A stretch of 64,000 nucleotides of DNA, from NCBI GenBank assembly GCA_021787595.1, contig JAJYLQ010000018.1, positions 40,380 to 104,379 of the forward strand, read 5' to 3'. Under the pieces are notes generated by a model. The model did no database searches. It was not told where the DNA came from and saw only the letters and a list, made by a program, of their open reading frames with translations. Shown here one piece after another: positions 1-8,556 of this stretch. Position 1 is the stretch's first letter. Each line of letters begins with the position of its first letter. This DNA comes from Chloroflexota bacterium. Lineage in GTDB: Bacteria > Chloroflexota > Anaerolineae > Anaerolineales > Villigracilaceae. A program made the translations under genes and the position numbers.

Positions 1-218
1 CGCCGGAGGAAGTCCGGCTCGCGTATTCGATTTTGAAGAACGCCGGGATGGTGCCGCGTGAAGTGGAATTGCTCAAAGAGATTGCCGAGCTAAAACAAAC
101 GGAATCCGCTTTGGTCGAGGAAAGGAAGCGGCTCGAGATCCGCAGGCAAATCGAGAAGAAACAGATCGAGTTCCGTCTGATGCTGGGGCGTAATCGCCGG
201 TCCGCCAAAAAGCGTTAA
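1..218 (+). CDS. C-terminal end of a coiled-coil protein (truncated by window edge)
   Basis: The reading frame is open to the left edge (first full codon at position 3), so this is the tail of a longer gene rather than a small gene starting at the TTG at 33. About 72 residues are visible. They are rich in Glu, Lys, Arg and Leu with heptad-like spacing, so a coiled coil is likely, ending in a very basic tail (RRSAKKR). No catalytic motif is visible and the family cannot be named. The stop is followed by a promoter for the next gene, so this is the last gene of its transcription unit. Confidence 0.6.
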   Translation, partial: PEEVRLAYSILKNAGMVPREVELLKEIAELKQTESALVEERKRLEIRRQIEKKQIEFRLMLGRNRRSAKKR

Positions 219-240
219 CAAAACTTTTACGCGCCCGGCT

Positions 241-269
241 TTGACAAAAGCGCACTGCCCTGCTATACT
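241..269 (+). promoter_or_regulatory. Sigma-70 type promoter for the RNase J leader
   Basis: TTGACA at 241-246 and TATACT at 264-269 are separated by exactly 17 bases, close to the housekeeping consensus. The predicted start is near 276, about 200 bases before the RNase J start codon. It is one of the two clearest promoters in the window. Confidence 0.75.
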
Positions 270-276
270 GACCTGC

Positions 277-404
277 GTTGGATATTGACTTTCATGGCGC
301 TTTGGCGCCGTTTTGCAAGGCACTTGGAAATGCGCCAAGTACAAGTAATTGCAGGTGTGGCACGAACAGCCCCGCGGGAGTCTTAAGTTCCCTCGGGCAT
401 TTTT
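277..404 (+). promoter_or_regulatory. Structured leader of rnj, or a separate small RNA
   Basis: The predicted transcript from the promoter at 241-269 can form three hairpins: GGCGC/GCGCC with a 4-base loop (296-309), ACTTGG/CCAAGT (322-340), and a strong 10-bp stem (371-380 with 388-397, one mismatch and one G-U) followed by five T. The last resembles an intrinsic terminator and lies 74 bases before the rnj start codon. Either a small RNA of about 130 nt is made here, or the hairpin attenuates rnj. I do not recognise a known riboswitch family in it. Confidence 0.4.
371..404 (+). terminator. Terminator-like hairpin in the rnj leader
   Basis: A GC-rich imperfect stem, CCCGCGGGAG paired with TTCCCTCGGG around a 7-base loop, is followed by CATTTTT. 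It sits between promoter and gene rather than after a gene, so it fits attenuation or the 3' end of a small RNA. Confidence 0.45.
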
Positions 405-478
405 GTACATATCGAAAGTGACCTTAACCGCCGCTGGCGGATAAAATCTATTTAATCAAGTGAGGTAAAACAAACCCA

Positions 479-2125
479 ATGAGTAAGCACGGAAAAAAAT
501 TGAAGATCATTCCCCTGGGCGGACTCGGGGAAGTCGGCAAGAACATGATGGCCTACGAGTATGACAACCAGATTTTGATCGTGGACACCGGAATCATGTT
601 TCCTGAGAACGACATGCTCGGAGTTGATTACATCATCCCCGATTATGAGTATTTGCGCGGCCGCGCGAATCAAGTCGTCGGCATCGTCATCACGCACGGA
701 CATGAAGATCACATCGGCGCAATCCACCACGTTTTGAATGACATCCCCGCGCCCGTTTACGCCACGCCGCTGACGCGCGGTTTGATCGAAGTCAAGCTGG
801 CGCGCAACGGCGCGTCGGACAAGGCGGAGCTGAACACAGTCGAGGCGGGCAAGTCGGTCGAGATCGGCCCGTTCAAGATCGAATTCTTCCACATCTGTCA
901 TTCCATTCCCGACTCGGTGGGGCTTGGCATCACCACGCCCGCCGGGTTTATCGTCCACATGAGCGACTTCAAGTTCGATCACACACCGGTGGACGGCTGG
1001 CCGACCGATTACGCCAAGCTGGCTGAGTTTGGAAACCGCGGCGTGGACTTGCTGCTTTCCGATTCAACCAATTCCGAACGCCCCGGCTGGACGCCGTCTG
1101 AGATGATCATCGGCCCGGCCTTCGACAAAGTTTTCGCGGAAGCAAAAGGCCGCGTCATCGTTGCGACGTTTGCATCCTTGATCTCGCGCATTCAACAGGT
1201 CGCCGAGGCAGCCGCCAAAGATGGACGCAAGATGGCGCTCGCGGGTCCGAGCATGCTCGATAACGTCAAGATCGCGCGCAAGCTGGGCTATCTTGATATT
1301 CCTGATGAACTCCTTGTACCGCTCGACCAGGCGCTGAACATGCAGAACCATAAAGTGGCAATCATGTGCACTGGTTCGCAGGGCGAGCCGTCATCCGTGG
1401 TTGGGCGTCTCTCGACCGGAACGAACCGGCAATTCGATCTCAAGGAAGGCGACACAATCGTGCTCTCGTCGCACCCAATTCCGGGCAACGAAGAAAGCAT
1501 CAGCAAGACGATCAACCGCCTGCTTCGACGCGGTGCGGCCGTCATTTACGACGGCATTGCACCCATTCACGTTTCGGGCCACGCCAGCCAGGAAGAACAA
1601 AAACTGCTGATCAATCTCGTCCGGCCAAAGCACTTTATGCCCATTCACGGTGAACTGCGCCAGCTGACGCGGCACGCCGATTTGGCAAAACAGGTCGGCG
1701 TTCCAGAAGAAAACGTCATCGTTGTCGAGAATGGACAGGTTGTTGAACTGGTGGGCAATAAAATTAAACTCGGCGAACGAATCCCCGGCGGCTACATCTT
1801 CGTGGACGGCGAATCCATCGGCGACATTGATCACGGCGTGATGCGCGAGCGTGAGATGCTGGCGCGCAACGGCATTCTACTGATTGACGTCAACATTGAC
1901 CAATCCACGGGTCGCCTGCTGCACGAGCCGGAGATCATCACGCGCGGTTTCGTTTCTCCCGAAGATGCGGAGACGCTCATTCCCGAAGTCCGCAGACGCG
2001 TCATGGAAGCCGTTGGCGGCGGCGGGTTTGACAACGAAAAGGAAATCGTCACCGCTGTAAAATCCTACTTGCACGAAGAGACCAAACGCAGGCCGATGAT
2101 CTTCGTGACGATGAACAGAACATAA
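479..2125 (+). CDS. rnj: Ribonuclease J
   Basis: This 548-residue protein is a cytoplasmic metallo-beta-lactamase/beta-CASP nuclease acting in mRNA decay and rRNA maturation as a 5'-3' exonuclease and endonuclease. The metal motif THGHEDH places His73, His75, Asp77 and His78 in the usual positions. Later family blocks include CTGSQGEP, HVSGHASQEE and PIHGELRQL, and the C-terminal domain is complete. Length is normal for RNase J. A purine-rich stretch (AGTGAGGT) precedes the ATG. The gene is alone in its transcript, with a roughly 200-base structured leader that could control it. Family assignment is very secure; J1 versus J2 specialisation cannot be told. Confidence 0.97.
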   Translation: MSKHGKKLKIIPLGGLGEVGKNMMAYEYDNQILIVDTGIMFPENDMLGVDYIIPDYEYLRGRANQVVGIVITHGHEDHIGAIHHVLNDIPAPVYATPLTRGLIEVKLARNGASDKAELNTVEAGKSVEIGPFKIEFFHICHSIPDSVGLGITTPAGFIVHMSDFKFDHTPVDGWPTDYAKLAEFGNRGVDLLLSDSTNSERPGWTPSEMIIGPAFDKVFAEAKGRVIVATFASLISRIQQVAEAAAKDGRKMALAGPSMLDNVKIARKLGYLDIPDELLVPLDQALNMQNHKVAIMCTGSQGEPSSVVGRLSTGTNRQFDLKEGDTIVLSSHPIPGNEESISKTINRLLRRGAAVIYDGIAPIHVSGHASQEEQKLLINLVRPKHFMPIHGELRQLTRHADLAKQVGVPEENVIVVENGQVVELVGNKIKLGERIPGGYIFVDGESIGDIDHGVMREREMLARNGILLIDVNIDQSTGRLLHEPEIITRGFVSPEDAETLIPEVRRRVMEAVGGGGFDNEKEIVTAVKSYLHEETKRRPMIFVTMNRT

Positions 2126-2136
2126 AGAATAAAATC

Positions 2137-2207
2137 TATCCACAGATTCTCGCAGATTACGCAGATGAACCTGAAAAAATCCACGAAATTTGTGTAATCT
2201 GTGGATA
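2137..2207. repeat. Inverted repeat between rnj and pcm (CACAGATT type)
   Basis: Perfect 12-bp arms TATCCACAGATT (2137-2148) and AATCTGTGGATA (2196-2207) enclose further CGCAGATTACGCAGAT units. It lies between convergent genes and could act as a two-way terminator. Its wording is typical of dispersed spacer repeats rather than a dedicated terminator. Confidence 0.6.
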
Positions 2208-2230
2208 AGTCCTGCCGTGATGGAAAGAGT

Positions 2231-2899
2231 CTAACTTCCTTTCCATCCATATTTCCCGCGCAGCGGGACAAATGCCACGCTGGTGGCGACGCGGCGATCA
2301 TACTCGCCGCCGCGGCATTTCCACACCTCCAACAATTGGAAACCTTGCGCGCCCACTGGCAGGACCAGTTGACCGCCGTCCGTCAATTGTGTGAGCAATG
2401 GGTTTGGCACTTTCGGAGCGGACGCGGTCACGATGATTCCTGCATAAGGAGCAAACTCCCTCCAGCCCAGCGAACCGTCACCAATGCACGCATGCACATT
2501 GGCATATCCAAGCCCGGCCAGGGTTTTTTGGGCGCGGGCGGCCAACTCAGGAATAAATTCAATTGTGCAAACTTCCCCTGCCAGTTGCGACAGAATCGCC
2601 GCCTGATAACCCGACCCGGTTCCCACTTCCAAAACGCGCTCGCGCCCGCTCAATTCCAAAAGGCTGGTCATCAACGCCACGATGTAAGGCTGGGAGATGG
2701 TCTGCCCAAAACCGATCGGAAGGGCGCAATCGTCATACGCCGCGTAGCGCAATTCTTCAGGCACAAACAAATGACGCGGCACTTTCTCGAACGCGGCCAG
2801 CAGGCGCGGCTCGCGCAGGCCGCGATGTTCGATCTGCCTCTCGACCATCTGGTGCCGTTCCAGCGCAAACTCACGAGGCTCCGCAAGTCCGGCATTCAT
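2231..2899 (-). CDS. pcm: Protein-L-isoaspartate O-methyltransferase
   Basis: This SAM-dependent enzyme methylates isoaspartyl residues in damaged proteins and starts their repair. The 222-residue product shows the family N-terminal region (MVERQI, RHLFVP, YAYDD-like YAAYDD), the substrate loop GFGQTISQP, the SAM-binding motif VLEVGTGSGYQAA, and the later LVLPVG motif. The ATG at 2899 shares one base with the mutY stop (TGATG), which points to translational coupling and supports this start over the TTG one codon earlier. It is the second gene of a mutY-pcm repair pair. Confidence 0.95.
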   Translation of the reverse strand: MNAGLAEPREFALERHQMVERQIEHRGLREPRLLAAFEKVPRHLFVPEELRYAAYDDCALPIGFGQTISQPYIVALMTSLLELSGRERVLEVGTGSGYQAAILSQLAGEVCTIEFIPELAARAQKTLAGLGYANVHACIGDGSLGWREFAPYAGIIVTASAPKVPNPLLTQLTDGGQLVLPVGAQGFQLLEVWKCRGGEYDRRVATSVAFVPLRGKYGWKGS

Positions 2900-3945
2900 C
2901 AAATCAATTGTCGCGCAATTTGTCTGTCAATTCTACCCATCGGGTAATCTTCCAATTTCTCCACCCTGACCCATTTTAGATTTTGATTTTCTGACATCGA
3001 AACCAGTTGGCATCGAAATGGATGGACGGTGACGCTGAAATGGCTGTAGGCATGTTCGACGGTTCCCAGCGCTTCTTTTTCACGGACCTTCAAGCGGGTC
3101 GCCGTTTGGATGGCTTGGGTCAACTCTTTGGCCGGGTCGCCGTTAACCCGCGCGTTCGGAAATTCCCACATCCCGCCGAGCAATCCCTTCGATGGACGCT
3201 TCGCCAACAAGACGTGGGGTGAATTGGCGATTCGCCTTACTATCACCGCCGCGGCATGGACATAATGCGGCGTCTTTTTCTTTGGTCTCACAACCGGGCG
3301 TTGATCCTGAATTCCAAGTTCACGCGCCTTGCACAATTTCATGACAGGACAAATCAAACAGCGCGGATTCTTTGGCAGGCAAATCGTCGCGCCCAAATCC
3401 ATCAACGCCTGGTTATAATCGCCCGCCTCGCCGTTCGGCAAATGTTTCGCGGCCAAACCCCATAAAACCTTTTCGCCCGTTGGCGAATCGGCTGGCACAT
3501 TCACGTCGAAGACACGCGCTAGGACACGGCGAATGTTGCCATCCAGTGCCGGTTCGTCCAGGCCAAACGCCATCGAAGCAATCGCGCCGGCGGTGTAGCG
3601 TCCAATGCCGGGCAGTTTGCGAAGCGCGTCCAGATTGCGCGGCAGTTTGCCGTTGTACTGTTCAACAATAATTTTTGCAGCTTTCTGCAAATTACGCGCG
3701 CGGGAATAATATCCAAGCCCCTCCCAAAGATTCAAAACGTCCTGCTCAGAAGCGTCTGCTAAAGCTTCAACAGTTGGAAAACGTTTCATCCATTTTTCGA
3801 AATATGGAATGACGGTCTCGACGCGTGTCTGCTGGAGCATGATCTCCGATATCCATACCGCGTACGAGTCCGGATGTCCGCGCCAAGGAAGATCACGTTT
3901 ATTGTCGCGGTACCACGTTAAAAGGCGGGAAGTGAAGCGGGACAT
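2899..3945 (-). CDS. mutY: A/G-specific adenine DNA glycosylase
   Basis: MutY removes adenine mispaired with 8-oxoguanine. The 348-residue protein has the N-terminal catalytic domain (SEIMLQQT with the catalytic Glu, the helix-hairpin-helix LPGIGRYTAGAI, and Asp in ALDGNIRR), a [4Fe-4S] site with Cys spacing C-X6-C-X2-C-X5-C (from CLPKNPRC to LC), and a C-terminal NUDIX-like recognition domain from about residue 230. I chose the ATG at 3945 (MSRFTSR) over the in-frame TTG at 3951. A weak GGA lies just upstream. It is coupled to pcm downstream, grouping two damage-repair functions. Confidence 0.96.
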   Translation of the reverse strand: MSRFTSRLLTWYRDNKRDLPWRGHPDSYAVWISEIMLQQTRVETVIPYFEKWMKRFPTVEALADASEQDVLNLWEGLGYYSRARNLQKAAKIIVEQYNGKLPRNLDALRKLPGIGRYTAGAIASMAFGLDEPALDGNIRRVLARVFDVNVPADSPTGEKVLWGLAAKHLPNGEAGDYNQALMDLGATICLPKNPRCLICPVMKLCKARELGIQDQRPVVRPKKKTPHYVHAAAVIVRRIANSPHVLLAKRPSKGLLGGMWEFPNARVNGDPAKELTQAIQTATRLKVREKEALGTVEHAYSHFSVTVHPFRCQLVSMSENQNLKWVRVEKLEDYPMGRIDRQIARQLI

Positions 3946-3952
3946 TTCCAAT

Positions 3953-3986
3953 AAGCAGAAAGCAGTATGCAGTGATCAGTGATTGG
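3953..3986. repeat. CAGTGATCAGTGA-type spacer repeat
   Basis: The spacer upstream of mutY contains AGTGATCAGTGATT preceded by AAGCAGTATGC. The same wording, longer and arranged as an inverted repeat, recurs in the truA-rplQ spacer (48317-48372). It is a dispersed spacer repeat with no visible gene function. Confidence 0.45.
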
Positions 3987-4003
3987 TAAAGAGTGAGCGG
4001 AAA

Positions 4004-6499
4004 TCAGGGACATGGGTCGGCTAGCGGCGCGCTCAAAAAAGCTGAGTTCGAATCCGGAAATAAAATCAGGCGAACGTCAATGTAATTTTGATTCTGGCAG
4101 CCAAGGATAACAGCGTCCGCGCCCTGCGGAAACGGACTCGGAATATCCCTGGATTGGAAAATCGCATCAGTGCGGGTTTGATCGAGCAGCAAAAAGCCCA
4201 TCCGCGAAAAATCGCGCGCGGCATAAGCCGGCCACGGATTCGTAGAAACCAGCCCAGCGCCGCGATAAAAGAAACGCGGATACAGCACGCGGCCCGTTTG
4301 CAACGCCGCCTGGGATTGCGCCATGAATTCAGAGATTTGAGTTTGATCTATGCCAAGTTGTTCAACCGCGGGCGAGGCCGAAAGTTCTGCCGTGAGCATT
4401 GCCGGGGTCTGATTCGCATAACGCGGCGGGGCGATCCCTTGCGCCATCCACGGTATTGCGCTGACGAATGCAAAAACTCCAGCGATTAAAAACCCTTGCA
4501 CGAAATTCTTATTTGCCGCCAAGTTTTTTTCTTTGCGGCTTTGTGACTTCGTGTCTTTGTGGTAAATCCCTTCTGCAAAACCTGGCGTGAAGATTTTTTT
4601 CGCGTCCGCGCCAAAGGATAGAGCAAAGACAGAAAATATTTCGGCAATGCCAACGCCAAGATAAAAATACGCAACCCAATCGGCCGGAAGGTCATAGCGC
4701 CAGCCGGAGAAACGCGCGACGCCATTTGCCAGCGCATAGCCCAACGAAAACGCCAATGGCGCCAACCCGGCCCAACGCAGTCGCTTCCACGACGCGCCAA
4801 TGCCCTGCGCGATCAAAGCAAAATAAAAAATGATAAGCAGGAGGTTCTGCCAGGCCAGCTTGCCATTCCACCCCATCCAATAAAGATTGACAGGCGCGAA
4901 CAGGCCATTATATTTTTCGATCAACGGCAGCACCAATAGGCCGTCAATTTGGGTGGCAAAAGTATGCGCGGCAATAAATCCGAGCACGAACTTTGGATCT
5001 TCGAGTGCGAAGGTTAAAAGAATGCCAAACAGACTTTTTCCCTGCAAGTCCACACTTTGGAGGTCGAGGTTCCCTGTGTACTTGTACTGGCTGGCAATGA
5101 CCTGGTATTCGAACGGCGCGTCGAAGGTGATTTGTCCGCTGGCTAAATAATTATGCAAGAGCCACGGAAAGACAGAAACAACCAAACCCAAAATAAAGAA
5201 AGATGAAAGAAGGAAGAAGGATTTTTTATTTTTCCAGCCGAATGCAAAGAAAGCCAGGATGAGAATGAACGGCAGGATCAACAAAGACTGCGTACGGAGC
5301 AGCAAAAGCAATCCGAACATGCCGCCGGCGATCAGCGCGCTCTTCCAATCTTTGCGTTCAAGCCAGCGCAACATGAACAAGCAAGCTAACAAAATAAGCA
5401 GGAGAGTCGGCAGGTCAACCAAAAGGGTTTTGGTGTTCGAGACGCGCGTCTGCGAAGAAATGAGCAGACTCGTCCATTCGCGGAAGATGACGAACAACGC
5501 CGCGATCACGCCTGCGGCGCGGCTGTGTATTTTTCTACCGATGTAATACATGACCACTGGCAGTAATGCCAAAACAACCGTCTGCCCGGCGATGATCAAG
5601 TCATAACGCTGACCAAAAAGCCAGTGTAAGAAGGCCAGCAACACAATGTAAAGCGGACGAGTCGGAATGTTGCCTTGATAGGGATAGCCGATCAAAAGAC
5701 TTTGCGCCATCGAGTCGTAATAACCCGCGTCAGAATATGGGAACGGAATATTCGTCGGCGGGCCCATTGGCGCATAAAAGCTGCTCTGCATCACGCCAAG
5801 CGGAACGTTCAGCCAGATGATAATTGCCAGGAGGAAAAGCACAACCGGGATGACGAAATTCAGCAAACGCGTTCGCCCGGAAAACGCAAAACACAAAACG
5901 CAGAGTCCGCCAGTGAGCGCGAGCGCAAACTGCCAGCCGAGCAAAGGAACGCCGGGTTCGCCCCAATACGCGCTATCGGGAATTAGTCCAATGCGAGTCA
6001 CCGCAACGAAAAGCAAAACAAAAAGTAAAACGCAAAACGCGATGAGAGAAGATTGGAAGATGGGCTTGCGTTCCGCGAAAACTTTCCAATTAAATCCATA
6101 GCGCGCTCCTAAACTGAATAGTGAAAATTCAAACGTCAGGAAAATCAAATAGAACAAAAGCGGGCTGAGACGCAGGTAATAGGAGAGAAGCAGGTGCGGG
6201 TCAACGTGCTTCAGGTTGAGATAACGCAGCAGGAAGAGCGCGGCGGCAAAAGTCAGGGAAAGAAGCGCAGAGAAAATGATCAGCGGCGGACGCGCCAGAG
6301 AGTCCACGCGTCGCGGCGGGCGAACGGCAAGCCAAAATCCAAAAACGAAAAACGCAAAGAGCAATCCAAGCAAAGCCAGGCGCGATAAAGAAAAGGAGCT
6401 TCCCTCGTGCGGTATCAAAACCAGCGCGAAGAAAGCGGCCCCCGCTTCAAGGGCCGCCAACGCAAAAAACCAACGCCAAAGAGTATTCTTGTATGTCAT
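4004..6499 (-). CDS. Large polytopic membrane protein, glycosyltransferase family 39/83-like
   Basis: This 831-residue protein has about a dozen or more hydrophobic helices through its first 600 residues, one further helix near 665-685, and a soluble C-terminal part. The segment YSDAGYYDSMAQSLL, with an acidic residue in the first large extracytoplasmic loop, followed by a region with RPLYIVLLAFLHWLFG, is typical of dolichyl-phosphate-mannose or undecaprenyl-phosphate-sugar transferases (GT39/ArnT class). A role in transferring lipid-linked sugar to cell-surface acceptors is inferred; the acceptor is unknown. Residues about 643-662 are encoded by a spacer-type repeat (see 4514-4572). No ribosome-binding site is evident before the ATG. 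The gene stands alone. Confidence 0.7.
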   Translation of the reverse strand: MTYKNTLWRWFFALAALEAGAAFFALVLIPHEGSSFSLSRLALLGLLFAFFVFGFWLAVRPPRRVDSLARPPLIIFSALLSLTFAAALFLLRYLNLKHVDPHLLLSYYLRLSPLLFYLIFLTFEFSLFSLGARYGFNWKVFAERKPIFQSSLIAFCVLLFVLLFVAVTRIGLIPDSAYWGEPGVPLLGWQFALALTGGLCVLCFAFSGRTRLLNFVIPVVLFLLAIIIWLNVPLGVMQSSFYAPMGPPTNIPFPYSDAGYYDSMAQSLLIGYPYQGNIPTRPLYIVLLAFLHWLFGQRYDLIIAGQTVVLALLPVVMYYIGRKIHSRAAGVIAALFVIFREWTSLLISSQTRVSNTKTLLVDLPTLLLILLACLFMLRWLERKDWKSALIAGGMFGLLLLLRTQSLLILPFILILAFFAFGWKNKKSFFLLSSFFILGLVVSVFPWLLHNYLASGQITFDAPFEYQVIASQYKYTGNLDLQSVDLQGKSLFGILLTFALEDPKFVLGFIAAHTFATQIDGLLVLPLIEKYNGLFAPVNLYWMGWNGKLAWQNLLLIIFYFALIAQGIGASWKRLRWAGLAPLAFSLGYALANGVARFSGWRYDLPADWVAYFYLGVGIAEIFSVFALSFGADAKKIFTPGFAEGIYHKDTKSQSRKEKNLAANKNFVQGFLIAGVFAFVSAIPWMAQGIAPPRYANQTPAMLTAELSASPAVEQLGIDQTQISEFMAQSQAALQTGRVLYPRFFYRGAGLVSTNPWPAYAARDFSRMGFLLLDQTRTDAIFQSRDIPSPFPQGADAVILGCQNQNYIDVRLILFPDSNSAFLSAPLADPCP
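4514..4572. repeat. CACAAAGACACGAAG-type repeat inside a coding region
   Basis: The stretch reads on the minus strand as CACAAAGACACGAAGTCACAAAGC followed by a poly-A-rich part. This wording belongs to a common dispersed intergenic repeat, yet here it is translated as a Lys/Ser/Gln-rich segment (HKDTKSQSRKEKN) within the membrane glycosyltransferase-like gene without breaking the frame. A related repeat lies in a spacer at 28451-28512. Confidence 0.65.
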
Positions 6500-6634
6500 G
6501 AGAAGACTGCCACGCCGACCCGGCCTCGATGCGGCGGCGGTGGTCGAGCAAGACGAAGTCTATAACGCCCTGCGCCCTAAGCCCTTTGCTCTGTGAGGGT
6601 TCAGGGTCGGGACCCCGCCGCCACTCGGCCATCG

Positions 6635-6937
6635 CTAGAATTGAAAACCGTTGCGTGCGGGAACAACCTTATAGGAAAAATTGCTGACAAACGTCAACAG
6701 CCGGTCTTCCAGCGCGGCCCATTCTTTCGACCCAAGAATTTCGCGGGCCTTCGGAGCTGTTTCCGCCAGCAAGCCAACCTGGATTTGCGGATACGAGCCG
6801 AAGACAGTCGCCCACGCGTCCACGGGTTGAAATCCCAATCGTTGAACGCCGGGCACCCATTCTCCGATCACGAACTCGAAATATTCCTGTTCGTGTTCGG
6901 CAACAATATCCCAGGTCATGATCACTTTGACAGACAC
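6635..6937 (-). CDS. Small protein, possible dimeric alpha-beta barrel
   Basis: This is a 100-residue soluble protein of unknown function. The pattern of a beta strand beginning KVIMTWDI, an acidic helix (EHEQEYFEFV) and a later YPQIQVGLL strand resembles small ferredoxin-fold dimeric barrels (NIPSNAP or monooxygenase-like), but no defining motif is present. It starts with GTG at 6937, three bases after the stop of the upstream MBL-fold gene, so the two are almost certainly co-transcribed and coupled. Function is not known. Confidence 0.7.
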   Translation of the reverse strand: MSVKVIMTWDIVAEHEQEYFEFVIGEWVPGVQRLGFQPVDAWATVFGSYPQIQVGLLAETAPKAREILGSKEWAALEDRLLTFVSNFSYKVVPARNGFQF

Positions 6938-6940
6938 GGT

Positions 6941-7594
6941 TTACTCGCGTTGATAATCCAGGACGAATACGCGCGTCTCCTCGGGCAAACCCGAACGCGT
7001 GACTTTCAGTGAGGGCTGGGTCTCCTGTTTCCCCAATCCCATCTCTTTCAGGAATTTGTTCAGCGAATCGAGCGGCAGTTTTGTATCCGGCGTGGAATAG
7101 TGCATCGGCACGACGATGTTCGGCTCGAGCACGCTGATGACTTCCGCGGCTTTCGCCGCGTTGAGGCCCCCGCCGCCGCCCACCGGGACAAGCGCGACGT
7201 TGACCGTTCCCAAAGCTTCGACTTCCGCTTGAGACGGCACCTGGATCAAATCGCCGAGATGCGCGACCGTCAAACCGTCATAGTCGAATACATAAAGCGT
7301 GTTGCGCACCTGATCTTTGGCTTTCTTCCCGCCTCCGCCGCCATCCGTCTGGACGCCGGTAATGAACACGCCGCCGATCTCGAATTCGCCCGGCCCGGTG
7401 ATGACATGCGATGTGCCTTTGACCGCGTCCGTATTGTTGTGACCCGATGCGTCGTGGCTGACTGTTACGATATCCGCTTTGAGTTTGAGAGGGAAATAGC
7501 CGATTGATTTGTTGTCGAACGGATCTGTCACCACCGTCGCCATGTTTCGTTCGGTCAGGCGGAAACAGGAATGGCCGTACCAGGTAATTTCCAT
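6941..7594 (-). CDS. MBL-fold metallo-hydrolase (UPF0173/Lactamase_B_3-like)
   Basis: The 217-residue protein opens with MEITWYGHSCFRL, the signature start of the YtkL/UPF0173-like metallo-beta-lactamase branch, and continues with TDPFDN, GPGEFEIGGVFITGV and a C-terminal VVPMHY block. The classic HXHXDH site is replaced by SHDASGHNN, as in some deep-branching members, so metal binding may be altered. The ATG at 7594 was chosen because GGAGGT lies six bases upstream (7601-7606). It heads a two-gene operon. The substrate is unknown. Confidence 0.85.
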   Translation of the reverse strand: MEITWYGHSCFRLTERNMATVVTDPFDNKSIGYFPLKLKADIVTVSHDASGHNNTDAVKGTSHVITGPGEFEIGGVFITGVQTDGGGGGKKAKDQVRNTLYVFDYDGLTVAHLGDLIQVPSQAEVEALGTVNVALVPVGGGGGLNAAKAAEVISVLEPNIVVPMHYSTPDTKLPLDSLNKFLKEMGLGKQETQPSLKVTRSGLPEETRVFVLDYQRE

Positions 7595-7614
7595 GAAAGA
7601 ACCTCCGAGCGGCA

Positions 7615-7622
7615 ATTATAAT
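7615..7622. promoter_or_regulatory. Shared -10 region between divergent genes
   Basis: ATTATAAT is nearly palindromic and gives a TATAAT on both strands (7617-7622 on +, 7615-7620 on -) within the 52-bp gap between the MBL-fold gene and the transporter gene. No good -35 is visible on either strand, so this is a modest prediction. Confidence 0.4.
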
Positions 7623-7646
7623 GGATAAAAATGCCAAAGGACGAAG

Positions 7647-8552
7647 ATGACTCCCAAATCCAAACTGATTCCGATTCTCGAAGCGATCTTTACCACCATC
7701 ATTTGGGGCGGAACGTTCATCGCCACCAAAATCGCGCTGCAAGAAGTTTCGCCCGCCACCATTGTATGGCTCCGGTTTGCGATGGGAGTCGTCATTCTCG
7801 GCACGGCGATGTTCCTGCGAAAAGAGTTCGCTGTTCCCCAGCGAAACGAATGGGCATACTTTGCACTGCTCGGATTCATCGGCGTGACGTTTCATCAATG
7901 GCTGCAGGCCAACGGCTTGCAGACCGCGCAGGCGACCACCACCGCGTGGATCGTGGCTTCGACGCCGGTATTCATCGCCCTGCTCGGCTGGCTGGTGTTG
8001 AAAGAAAAACTTGGCTGGCTGCGAATCGGCGGGATCGCGCTGGCGGCCATCGGCGTTTTGCTGATCGTCAGCAAAGGCAACATGGGCGCTTTGTTCAACG
8101 GGCAGGAAGGCACAATCGGCGATCTGCTGGTTTTCATCAGCGCGCCAAATTGGGCAATCTACACAACACTTTCGCGACGCGAGCTGGGAAAACATCCCGC
8201 GGCGCGCATGATGTTTTACGTAATGTTATTGGGCTGGATTTTTACGGCCATCTGGATTTTTGGGTTTGGCCCGGGGCTGGGCGAAATCAGTCATCTCGAT
8301 CCAAAAGGCTGGGGCGCGATTCTGGTTCTTGGAATCTTCGGTTCGGGCCTGGCATACATTGCTTATTATGATGCCCTGCAGGTTTTACCCGCCTCACAGC
8401 TTGGCGTGTTCCTCAACATCGAGCCGCTAGTCACAACGCTGCTCGCGGCGCCATTGCTTGGCGAACCCATTACCTTCATTGTCATTTTCGGCGGCGCGGT
8501 CATTTTATTGGGAATTTATCTCGTCAATCGAAAACCAATGAACGCAAATTGA
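7647..8552 (+). CDS. EamA/DMT-family transporter
   Basis: This is an inner-membrane protein of 301 residues with ten predicted helices in two EamA repeats (about 10-140 and 155-295), the standard plan of drug/metabolite exporters. Typical features are IIWGGTFIATKIAL in helix 1, LLGWLVLKEKL at the end of repeat 1, and LLAAPLLGEP near the end of repeat 2. Substrates of this superfamily (amino acids, nucleosides, other metabolites) cannot be told from sequence. AAGGACGA precedes the ATG. The next gene follows after only four bases, so the two form an operon. Confidence 0.9.
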   Translation: MTPKSKLIPILEAIFTTIIWGGTFIATKIALQEVSPATIVWLRFAMGVVILGTAMFLRKEFAVPQRNEWAYFALLGFIGVTFHQWLQANGLQTAQATTTAWIVASTPVFIALLGWLVLKEKLGWLRIGGIALAAIGVLLIVSKGNMGALFNGQEGTIGDLLVFISAPNWAIYTTLSRRELGKHPAARMMFYVMLLGWIFTAIWIFGFGPGLGEISHLDPKGWGAILVLGIFGSGLAYIAYYDALQVLPASQLGVFLNIEPLVTTLLAAPLLGEPITFIVIFGGAVILLGIYLVNRKPMNAN

Positions 8553-8556
8553 TTTT

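Noticed and set aside
33..218. A complete 61-codon gene with TTG start.
   Set aside because: The frame continues upstream to the window edge with the same coiled-coil style, so the TTG is most likely internal.
277..404. A known riboswitch, 6S RNA or SRP RNA upstream of rnj.
   Set aside because: The conserved cores of these RNAs (for example the SRP GGAA loop with its flanks, or the c-di-GMP receptor helix) could not be found; only generic hairpins remain.
2201..2947. A 248-codon plus-strand frame.
   Set aside because: Antisense to pcm and the end of mutY; no protein similarity.
6500..6634. A GC-rich spacer with ggccgagtggcggc on the minus strand, resembling the D-arm of a class II tRNA.
   Set aside because: No acceptor stem, anticodon arm or TPsiC arm can be formed around it; it looks like a repeat remnant (gcgccctaagccctttg wording).
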